7,098 bases of DNA from Hyphomicrobiales bacterium (lineage in GTDB: Bacteria > Pseudomonadota > Alphaproteobacteria > Rhizobiales > Xanthobacteraceae). Each line of letters opens with the position of its first letter. Position 1 is the stretch's first letter. Under the pieces are notes generated by a model. It searched no databases. It was not told where the DNA came from and worked only from the letters and a program-made list of their open reading frames with translations. Below are positions 1-5,508 of this stretch, in pieces. A program made the translations under genes and the position numbers. The stretch is from NCBI GenBank assembly GCA_016210825.1, contig JACQTM010000135.1, positions 1 to 7,098 of the forward strand. Reading direction: 5' to 3'.

Positions 1-590
1 CCCTCGCGCGCCGATGTGGCGATCACATCGGGAAAGGCGGCCGGGCGTTTTGCGAGAACGGCGCTGAGTGCAGCCATACTTTCGGCGAGGTTACGTTCCT
101 TCACTTGGTCGGTTTTGGTGAGCACGATCTGATGGCTCACCGCCGTTTCGCTCAACGCCGCCAGCGTTTCGTCGTCGGCGGCTTTCAGGCCGTGGCGCGC
201 ATCGACAAGCAAATAGACGCGCGCGAGATTGGCGCGCCCGCGCAGATAGGTGTGGATCAGTTCGGTCCAGGCTTCCACTTTCTGCTTGGGCGCCTCGGTA
301 TAGCCATAGCCCGGCATATCAACGAGATGCAGCGCGCCGCCGCCGGAGAAGAAGATCAACCCTTGAGTGCGGCCGGGTGTGTGCGAGATGCGCGCAAGGC
401 CCTTTCGCCCGGTGAGCGCGTTGATCAGGCTTGATTTGCCAACATTGGACCGGCCGGCGAAAGCGATTTCGGTGCCCCGCATCGGCGGGATCATGGCGAG
501 CGAACCCGCGGCTTCCGTGAATTGCCAGTCCGCCGCGAATAGTCGTCGACCTACTTCAAGTTCGGCTGCGGTGAAGGCGCTTCCGGTCAT
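1..590 (-). CDS. yihA: Ribosome biogenesis GTPase YihA/EngB (YsxC), 3' end cut by the window
   Basis: TRAFAC-class small GTPase of the EngB/YihA/YsxC family, known to act late in assembly of the large ribosomal subunit in the cytoplasm. The 196 visible residues carry the family's G motifs: P-loop GRSNVGKSS at 46-54, the G2 region around RTQG at 74-77, G3 DMPGYGY at 91-97, G4 TKTD at 158-161, and the start of the G5 region (TSAREG) at 192 onward. Family members are about 200-220 residues long, so only the last few tens of residues are missing. The ATG at 588-590 is chosen because it places the P-loop at the usual distance from the N-terminus and no in-frame start lies between it and the yidC stop; the ribosome-binding site is weak. 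It begins 37 nt after yidC and probably belongs to the same transcript. In related genomes argB often follows, which cannot be seen here. Confidence 0.96.
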   Translation of the reverse strand, partial: MTGSAFTAAELEVGRRLFAADWQFTEAAGSLAMIPPMRGTEIAFAGRSNVGKSSLINALTGRKGLARISHTPGRTQGLIFFSGGGALHLVDMPGYGYTEAPKQKVEAWTELIHTYLRGRANLARVYLLVDARHGLKAADDETLAALSETAVSHQIVLTKTDQVKERNLAESMAALSAVLAKRPAAFPDVIATSARE

Positions 591-627
591 GGCGGCGGCG
601 ATGCTATCACCCGCGTGTGGACGCCGC

Positions 628-2460
628 TCAGCTGCTCTTCTTCTTGCCGAAAAGCTCCTTGATATTGTCGAACAGTTCGATCTTGGCGCCGTGCTTACGC
701 ATGATCACCGATTGCTGGATCACGGAGAGCGTATTGTTCCAGGCCCAATAAATCACGAGGCCGGCGGAGAACCCGGCGAGCATGAAGGTGAAGATGATCG
801 GCATCCAGTCGAAGATCATTTTTTGCGTCGGATCCGGCGGGGACGGATTGAGCTTCATCTGCGCCCACATGGTGACGCCCATAATGAGCGGCCATACGCC
901 GATATGCAGGAATTGGCCGAACACCGGCAGAAGGGTCGGGTCGAGCGGGATCAGTCCGAACAGGTTGAAGAGGTTGGTTGGATCGGGCGCCGACAGGTCG
1001 CGGATCCATCCATAGAACGGCGCGTGACGCATCTCGATGGTGACGAACAGCACCTTATAGAGCCCGAAGAATACTGGAATTTGCACGACAATCGGCAGGC
1101 ATCCGGCGAGCGGATTGATTTTTTCCTTCTTATAAAGCTCCATCAGCGCCTGCTGCTGCTGCACTTTGTCGTCGCCATGTCGCTCGCGGATCATCTGCAT
1201 CTGCGGCTGCACGGCTTTCATCTTTGCCATTGAGGCATAGGACTTATTGGCCAAGGGGAAGAAGACGATTTTGATGAGCACAGTGACGAGTAGGATCGCG
1301 ATGCCGAAATTGCCGGTCAGGTGGAAGAAATAATCCATGATTTTGAACAGCGGCTTGGTAATGAAATAGAACCAACCCCAATCGATCAAAAGATCGAACC
1401 GATTGATTTCGTACTGCTTCTCGACGGCGTCGACGACGGCGACTTCCTTGGCGCCGGCGAACATGTGTGTTGCAGTCGAATGGCTCGCCCCCGGCGCGAT
1501 GGTAACGGCCTCGCCGAGATAATCGGACTGGTAGGTCTTTACGGCGCCAAGCGTGCCGGATGAGAACCGCGCCTGGATTTGCGCCTTCTTGTTGGGCACG
1601 AGCGTCGCCGCCCAATATTTGTCGGTGATCCCGAGCCAGGCGTCGTTAACCTTGAAAGAAATTGTCTTTTTTTCCTCGACCGACTTGTAGGTGATTTCCT
1701 GCAAGCCTTGCTCGCCGAGCACGCCGATCAGGCCTTCATGCAGGATGTAATAGCCAAGTGTCTCCGGCGTTCCGTGCCGCGAGATCAAGCCGTACGGAAA
1801 GAGCGAAACTGGAGCCGCTCCCTTGTTAGCGACCTGATCCTCGATCCGGAACATGTATTTGTCATCGACACTAATTTCGCGGCGAAATTCCAAACCCTCG
1901 CCGTTGTCGTAAGTCAGCGTAACCGGATGATCGACGCGCAACGCACCAGCTCCCCGTTGCTGCCACATGGTGTCCGCGCCCGGCACCTTCACGTTCGTGC
2001 CCGCGCCTATGACCCAGCCGAATTCCGCATAGAATGGATGTGGGCTTCCAGACGGCGACAATAGGATAATGGCCGGCGATTTTGGATCGACGGTCGCGTG
2101 ATACTGCGCGAGCGACAGGTCGTCGATGCGCGCACCCTTGAGAGCAATGGAGCCCTTTAGCCGTGGGGTATCGATCGCAACACGCGGCGTGGCGGCGATG
2201 ACCTGTTCGCGCGACAATTGTTGCGCGGCTATCGGCGCCCCGCCAACGCTGGGAGCCTGCGGCGCACCTGTGCCGGGCGCAGGTGTCGTTGGCGTGCCGG
2301 TTCCAGGCGCGGGTTGCGGGGCTTGAGTTTTTTGTTGGGCCTGTTGCTGCGCTTCCTGCCGTTGCTTCTCCATCTGCGGTATGCCGATGAAATATTGCCA
2401 GGCGAAGAGGACAATCGCCGATAGCACGATCGCGAGAATGGTGTTTTTCTGATCGCTCAT
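628..2460 (-). CDS. yidC: Membrane protein insertase YidC (Oxa1/YidC/Alb3 family)
   Basis: YidC inserts and folds inner-membrane proteins, alone or with the Sec translocon. The 610-residue product has the Gram-negative layout. An N-terminal anchor (about 7-27) is followed by a Gln/Pro/Ala/Thr/Gly-rich linker (about 33-75) and a large periplasmic beta-domain (about 85-345). The conserved insertase core spans about 355-590, with an amphipathic segment near 355-378 and membrane segments near 382-402, 450-472, 518-536 and 549-572. The cytoplasmic hairpin loop carries SMAKMK (410-415) and RERHGDDK (425-432). The basic tail ends KKKSS, as often seen in YidC for ribosome contact. Lys397 sits where E. 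coli has the groove residue Arg366, a conservative change. The start ATG overlaps the rnpA stop (ATGA), implying translational coupling. The gene lies between rnpA and yihA, the standard context. Confidence 0.98.
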   Translation of the reverse strand: MSDQKNTILAIVLSAIVLFAWQYFIGIPQMEKQRQEAQQQAQQKTQAPQPAPGTGTPTTPAPGTGAPQAPSVGGAPIAAQQLSREQVIAATPRVAIDTPRLKGSIALKGARIDDLSLAQYHATVDPKSPAIILLSPSGSPHPFYAEFGWVIGAGTNVKVPGADTMWQQRGAGALRVDHPVTLTYDNGEGLEFRREISVDDKYMFRIEDQVANKGAAPVSLFPYGLISRHGTPETLGYYILHEGLIGVLGEQGLQEITYKSVEEKKTISFKVNDAWLGITDKYWAATLVPNKKAQIQARFSSGTLGAVKTYQSDYLGEAVTIAPGASHSTATHMFAGAKEVAVVDAVEKQYEINRFDLLIDWGWFYFITKPLFKIMDYFFHLTGNFGIAILLVTVLIKIVFFPLANKSYASMAKMKAVQPQMQMIRERHGDDKVQQQQALMELYKKEKINPLAGCLPIVVQIPVFFGLYKVLFVTIEMRHAPFYGWIRDLSAPDPTNLFNLFGLIPLDPTLLPVFGQFLHIGVWPLIMGVTMWAQMKLNPSPPDPTQKMIFDWMPIIFTFMLAGFSAGLVIYWAWNNTLSVIQQSVIMRKHGAKIELFDNIKELFGKKKSS

Positions 2461-2789
2461 CGCTTACCCGCATGCGCGCGTCGTAACGCGCTATCGAATT
2501 CTTCGATCATTCGTTCAAATGGAATGGCGAGCGCTGCCCGCCGTCCGATCAAAACGTAGTCATGTCCCGGCTGCATCTGGCCTTTAGCTGCATGTCTGAC
2601 GATCTCGCGTAACCGGCGCCGGACGCGATTTCGTTCAACGGCATTGCCAACCTTTTTCGACACCGTAAATCCGATCCGCATCGGACCGCTGTCACGCCGC
2701 CTTAAAGTCTGCAGCACGAAACCAGTGGCCGGCACTTTTAACCCGGTCGCCGCGGTTAGAAAGTCCGCCCGTCGTCGCAATCGCTCCAT
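2457..2789 (-). CDS. rnpA: Ribonuclease P protein component
   Basis: RnpA is the small basic protein subunit of RNase P. It binds the catalytic RNA and precursor tRNA leaders during 5' tRNA maturation. From the chosen ATG (2787-2789) the product is 110 residues. It shows the N-terminal RLRRRADF segment, the central beta strand and GFTVSKKVGNA motif (about 39-49), and the signature RNR helix ERNRVRRRLRE (about 51-61), followed by YVLIGRR. The protein is rich in Arg, as expected. An in-frame TTG at 2814-2816 would add nine residues (119 in total) and begins two bases after the rpmH stop, so it is a real alternative. I prefer the ATG because MERLRRRADF matches where family members usually begin, though neither start has a strong ribosome-binding site. 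The stop overlaps the yidC start by four bases. Confidence 0.95.
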   Translation of the reverse strand: MERLRRRADFLTAATGLKVPATGFVLQTLRRRDSGPMRIGFTVSKKVGNAVERNRVRRRLREIVRHAAKGQMQPGHDYVLIGRRAALAIPFERMIEEFDSALRRAHAGKR

Positions 2790-2818
2790 GGGAATGACAC
2801 GGGCAGCCGGCGCCAATG

Positions 2819-2953
2819 TCAGGCCGAAAGTCGCTTGCGCCCGCGCGAACGCCGCGCGGCCACGACTCTACGGCCGCCCTTCGTCGCCATTCGGGCGCGA
2901 AATCCGTGGCGGCGCTTGCGAACGAGCTTGCTCGGTTGATAGGTCCGCTTCAC
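2819..2953 (-). CDS. rpmH: 50S ribosomal protein L34
   Basis: L34 is a very small, highly basic protein of the large ribosomal subunit. The 44-codon frame gives the canonical L34 length. It begins MKRTYQPSKLVRKRRHGF, contains the ARMATKGGRR segment and ends RGRKRLSA, so identification is secure despite the small size. Translation starts at GTG (2951-2953), preceded by a good purine-rich ribosome-binding site (2960-2968). The stop at 2819-2821 lies 29 nt from the preferred rnpA start, or two nt from the alternative TTG. This is the first gene of the rpmH-rnpA-yidC-yihA unit and follows a near-consensus promoter and a leader of about 95 nt. Confidence 0.97.
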   Translation of the reverse strand: MKRTYQPSKLVRKRRHGFRARMATKGGRRVVAARRSRGRKRLSA

Positions 2954-2959
2954 GGGTCG

Positions 2960-2968
2960 CTCTTCTCC
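2960..2968 (-). promoter_or_regulatory. Ribosome-binding site of rpmH
   Basis: On the minus strand the run GGAGAAGAG ends six bases before the GTG start of rpmH. It supports the non-ATG start, which the L34 protein sequence already requires. Confidence 0.75.
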
Positions 2969-3000
2969 GCTGATCGCTACCGGCCGTTCGGGTGCTTTAT

Positions 3001-3037
3001 CCGGCTTGCATTGTCGTCGTTCATCGAAGACAGCCGG
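3001..3037 (-). promoter_or_regulatory. Possible hairpin in the rpmH 5' leader
   Basis: Read on the minus strand, CCGGC at 3037-3033 pairs with GCCGG at 3005-3001. Inside it, TGTC (3032-3029) pairs with GACA (3015-3012) and TCG (3027-3025) with CGA (3019-3017), closing a five-base loop. A one-base mismatch and a six-base bulge interrupt the stem. It lies within the predicted leader between the promoter and rpmH. Short stems are common in GC-rich DNA, so a regulatory role is only a suggestion. Confidence 0.3.
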
Positions 3038-3054
3038 TGCGAAAGTCCCGCGGC

Positions 3055-3083
3055 TTATAAGGGAGTGGCCCCTTCCTCGTCAA
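3055..3083 (-). promoter_or_regulatory. Sigma70-type promoter of the rpmH-rnpA-yidC-yihA operon
   Basis: On the minus strand there is a -35 box TTGACG (3083-3078), a spacer of exactly 17 bases and a -10 box TTATAA (3060-3055), all close to the housekeeping consensus. Transcription would begin near 3048, leaving a leader of about 95 nt before rpmH. The strength fits a ribosomal-protein operon. A 5-bp inverted repeat (AAGGG at 3059-3063, CCCTT at 3070-3074) lies largely in the spacer. A second one (CGCGG at 3089-3093, CCGCG at 3101-3105) lies just upstream of the -35 box; either could be chance. Confidence 0.7.
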
Positions 3084-3139
3084 TGCGACGCGGCCTAGAA
3101 CCGCGCTCGATCACGACTGTTCTCACAAGGCAGTGACTT

Positions 3140-3152
3140 CCCATCGAATGGG
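3140..3152. repeat. Short perfect palindrome upstream of the plus-strand operon
   Basis: CCCAT (3140-3144) and ATGGG (3148-3152) are perfect inverted arms around a three-base centre, CGA. The element occupies the -35 position relative to the extended -10 box at 3162-3170. That is where a regulator site would sit in a promoter lacking a recognisable -35. No known operator is recognised, and arms this short can arise by chance. Confidence 0.3.
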
Positions 3153-3161
3153 GCTGATGCT

Positions 3162-3170
3162 TGCTATATA
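3162..3170 (+). promoter_or_regulatory. Probable extended -10 promoter for the TVP38-reductase-kinase unit
   Basis: TG at 3162-3163, one base, then TATATA at 3165-3170 forms an extended -10 element. No good -35 hexamer is found at 16-18 bp spacing; a short palindrome occupies that place. Predicted transcription start is near 3177, about 47 nt before the chosen start of the first gene. A TTG at 3161, in frame with the gene, would lie inside this promoter, which argues against it as the start codon. Confidence 0.45.
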
Positions 3171-3210
3171 GAGCTTCGGCAGGGCAATCCTTGGTGTTCG
3201 TCCTGCGTTT

Positions 3211-3216
3211 AAGGGG
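3211..3216 (+). promoter_or_regulatory. Ribosome-binding site deciding the TTG start of the TVP38-family gene
   Basis: AAGGGG lies seven bases before the TTG at 3224-3226. No other in-frame start candidate (TTG 3161, TTG 3191, GTG 3194) has a comparable site at proper spacing, so it favours the TTG start. Confidence 0.5.
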
Positions 3217-3223
3217 CGTCCCA

Positions 3224-4036
3224 TTGCCATCACCTTCGCCATCGCATCATGCCGCCGACGCGCCACCGTCTCCCGGCCAGGGCCGATTCGGTTCATTGCG
3301 GCGGTTCGCACCGCTGCTAGCAATCCTCCTGTTGATGTCAACCGTGTTGGCAATGGGCTGGCACCGGTATTTGTCTCTGGAGAGCCTTGTGCACCATCGC
3401 GCCACGCTCTCGGCGTTCGTCGCTAGTCACGCGATCGCGGCCTATGCTTTGTATATCGCGGTCTATATCGGCACCGCCGCGCTGTCGCTCCCGGGCGCGA
3501 TCTTTCTCACCATCGCCGGCGGTATTCTATTCGGCGGGCTCGCTGGCGGGATGGCCACGATTGTCGGCGCGACCGTCGGAGCGACGATTATTTTTCTCGT
3601 GGCTTCGAGTGCATTTGGCGAAATACTGGTGCGGCGGGCGGGGCCATTGTTGACCAGACTAGCCGATGGCTTCCGCGAAAACGCATTCAGCTATCTCCTG
3701 CTATTGAGACTCGTGCCGCTGTTTCCCTTCTGGGTGGTCAACCTCGCGCCGGCATTGTGCGGGGTTCCACTTTCGACATTTGTTTTTGCCACCGCACTTG
3801 GCATCGTTCCCGGCACGTTCGCCTATGCATTTCTGGGTGCCGGCCTCGACAGCGCGATTGCTTCGCAGGAGGCCGCATATAATGCCTGCATGGCCGCGGG
3901 CCGCGCCGACTGCAAGCTGGACTTTGATCTTAAGGCGGCGGTGACGCCACAGCTCGTCGCCGGGCTTACCGCATTGGCGCTGGTTGCATTGGTTCCGATT
4001 ATCGTCAAGTGGATACGCACGCGCCGGCAGGGTTAA
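3224..4036 (+). CDS. TVP38/TMEM64 family (VTT/DedA-like) inner-membrane protein
   Basis: Integral membrane protein with a VTT (SNARE_assoc) domain. Family members are proposed transporters or lipid-related membrane proteins, but the substrate of this one is unknown. From the TTG at 3224 it has 270 residues: a short Pro/Ser/His-rich cytoplasmic N-terminus (1-28), a first membrane segment (about 29-46), the VTT core (about 70-210) and a last membrane segment (about 245-263) ending in a basic tail. Core motifs visible are the re-entrant-type SLPGAIFLTIAGGILFGG (88-105), the glycine-rich GATVGATIIF (115-124), LLRLVPLFPFW (160-170) with Arg162 and Pro165, and GTFAYAFLGAG (197-207). Between the core and the last segment, a loop carries Cys222 and Cys230. 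The start codon is uncertain: in-frame alternatives are TTG 3161, GTG 3194 and ATG 3335, the last cutting into the first membrane segment. It is followed 24 nt later by the oxidoreductase gene, a known pairing. Confidence 0.88.
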   Translation: MPSPSPSHHAADAPPSPGQGRFGSLRRFAPLLAILLLMSTVLAMGWHRYLSLESLVHHRATLSAFVASHAIAAYALYIAVYIGTAALSLPGAIFLTIAGGILFGGLAGGMATIVGATVGATIIFLVASSAFGEILVRRAGPLLTRLADGFRENAFSYLLLLRLVPLFPFWVVNLAPALCGVPLSTFVFATALGIVPGTFAYAFLGAGLDSAIASQEAAYNACMAAGRADCKLDFDLKAAVTPQLVAGLTALALVALVPIIVKWIRTRRQG

Positions 4037-4060
4037 ACGTCTTTCCTCGATGGGGATGGC

Positions 4061-5488
4061 ATGGGTGAGCTTCTCAAACCCGATCTCTGCGTAATCGGTG
4101 CCGGCTCCGGCGGTCTTTCCGTCGCCGCGGCCACAGCGGCATTCGGCGTGCCTGTTGTGTTGATCGAGCGCGGTAAGATGGGCGGCGATTGCCTCAACTA
4201 TGGCTGTGTACCGTCAAAGGCGTTGATCGCTGCAAGCAGGCGCGCGCATGGTGCACGCGAATCCACGCGTTTCGGCCTGCGTCAGCCGCGCTTCGACGTG
4301 GATTTCGCCGCGGTGCATGATCATATTCACGGAGTGATCGCGGCGATCGCGCCGAACGATTCGGTGGAACGGTTCAACGGTTTGGGCGTGCGGGTGATCG
4401 CGGGGGAGGCGCGCTTCAAGGATCGCAGAACGGTCGTCGTCGGCGACAGCATCGAAATCAAAGCGCGGAGATTTGTCATTGCCACCGGATCTTCACCCGC
4501 ATTGCCGCCAATCCCCGGGCTCGAGAAAACGCCGCATCTGACCAATGAGACGATCTTCGACCTCACCGAATGTCCGAAGCACCTCGTCGTGATCGGCGGC
4601 GGGCCGATCGGGCTTGAGCTGGCACAGGCATATCGCCGTCTCGGCGCCATGGTCACCGTACTCGAGGCATTAAAGCCGTTGGCACGCGACGATGTCGAAT
4701 GCACTGCAGTCGTTCTCGACCAAATTGAGCGCGATGGCATCAATATTCGCACGGGTGTCAACATTATCCACGTGAAGGGGGACAGCAAGAAAATCTCTGC
4801 CGTCCTCAAAACCGAAGCAGGCGAAGAAACAATCGAAGGCAGCCATCTTCTGGTGGCGGCCGGCCGGCGGCCGAATTTGCAAGAACTTGATCTTGAAGCC
4901 GGCGGCGTTATCCAAGAACGACAGGGGATCGTTGTCGATCGGCGCCTGCGCACGAGCAACAAGCGCGTTTTCGCGATTGGCGATGTCGCGGGCGGATTGC
5001 AGTTCACCCATCTCGCCAATCATCACGCCGGAATTGTCATCCGCAATGTATTGTTCCGGCTGCCGGCAAAGGCTGATGCCGTGGCCGTGCCACGCGTGAC
5101 CTTCACCGACCCGGAACTTGCGCATGTTGGCTTGACCGAGGACGAAGCGCGCGCGCAAGGCCATAAAATTCGTATTCTGCGCTGGCCCTACCACGAAAAC
5201 GATCGCGCTCAAGCGGAGCGCGCGACGAACGGCCACATCAAGGTGGTGACAAACCATAAGGGACAAATTCTTGGCGTTACCATTGTCGGCGCCGAAGCCG
5301 GCGAACTGATCACCACGTGGACGCTTGCGATCAACGAGCGCCTAAATATCCGTGCGCTCACCGGAATCATCGTGCCCTATCCGACGCTCGCCGAAATTGG
5401 CAAACGTGCGGCGATTACCTATTTCATCCCGAGTTTGACGAGTCCTTGGGTGCGGCGCATGATTGCTTTCCTGCGATTGTTCGGTTGA
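4061..5488 (+). CDS. FAD-dependent class I disulfide oxidoreductase, mercuric-reductase-like
   Basis: Flavoprotein of the pyridine nucleotide-disulfide oxidoreductase class I family, 475 residues. Visible are the FAD-binding GAGSGG (13-18), the redox-active pair in CLNYGC (Cys44 and Cys49), ATGSSP (141-146), the NAD(P)-binding GGGPIGLE (179-186) with Glu202 ending the second strand (suggesting NADH preference), the second FAD motif FAIGD (304-308) and a C-terminal dimerisation domain (about 345-455). Lipoamide dehydrogenase has a His-Glu pair in HPTLSE; here the motif is YPTLAE, with Tyr440 in place of His and Glu445 retained. Mercuric reductases also carry Tyr there, but this protein lacks their N-terminal HMA domain and C-terminal Cys pair. 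It ends instead in a hydrophobic, basic tail (about 455-475). It is therefore unlikely to be the lipoamide dehydrogenase of central metabolism, and mercury reduction is unproven. The ATG is preceded by a G-rich stretch. It sits between the TVP38-family gene and the kinase gene, probably in one operon. Confidence 0.9.
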   Translation: MGELLKPDLCVIGAGSGGLSVAAATAAFGVPVVLIERGKMGGDCLNYGCVPSKALIAASRRAHGARESTRFGLRQPRFDVDFAAVHDHIHGVIAAIAPNDSVERFNGLGVRVIAGEARFKDRRTVVVGDSIEIKARRFVIATGSSPALPPIPGLEKTPHLTNETIFDLTECPKHLVVIGGGPIGLELAQAYRRLGAMVTVLEALKPLARDDVECTAVVLDQIERDGINIRTGVNIIHVKGDSKKISAVLKTEAGEETIEGSHLLVAAGRRPNLQELDLEAGGVIQERQGIVVDRRLRTSNKRVFAIGDVAGGLQFTHLANHHAGIVIRNVLFRLPAKADAVAVPRVTFTDPELAHVGLTEDEARAQGHKIRILRWPYHENDRAQAERATNGHIKVVTNHKGQILGVTIVGAEAGELITTWTLAINERLNIRALTGIIVPYPTLAEIGKRAAITYFIPSLTSPWVRRMIAFLRLFG

Positions 5489-5508
5489 GTGAAACAGATG
5501 TATATCGC

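Noticed and set aside
367..1233. A 288-codon open frame on the plus strand opposite yidC
   Set aside because: It lies wholly antisense to the C-terminal half of yidC and the yihA start. It has no recognisable domain, is rich in His, Arg and Glu, and looks like a mirror frame of GC-rich coding DNA.
2977..3024. A 15-codon upstream ORF in the rpmH leader (minus strand)
   Set aside because: It has an ATG and a stop before the rpmH ribosome-binding site but no ribosome-binding site of its own. Its start lies in the hairpin loop, so it was not listed as a gene.
2816..3136. Plus-strand open frame of 106 codons across rpmH and the intergenic region
   Set aside because: It is antisense to rpmH and the leader, has no recognised domain, and conflicts with the rpmH promoter region.
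3161..3223. Longer N-terminus for the TVP38-family protein from TTG 3161
   Set aside because: That codon touches the extended -10 promoter element and has no ribosome-binding site, while TTG 3224 has AAGGGG at good spacing.
4670..5266. A 198-codon minus-strand open frame inside the oxidoreductase gene
   Set aside because: It is antisense to a well-identified flavoprotein, has no motif and no sensible upstream signals.
4061..5488. Calling the flavoprotein lpdA or merA
   Set aside because: The catalytic His of lipoamide dehydrogenase is Tyr here. The HMA domain and terminal Cys pair of mercuric reductase are missing, and no mer genes are nearby.
5317..5508. N-terminal extension of the kinase frame into the reductase gene
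   Set aside because: The extra 64 codons overlap the conserved reductase C-terminus in another frame. The kinase's first membrane segment is properly placed with the ATG at 5509.
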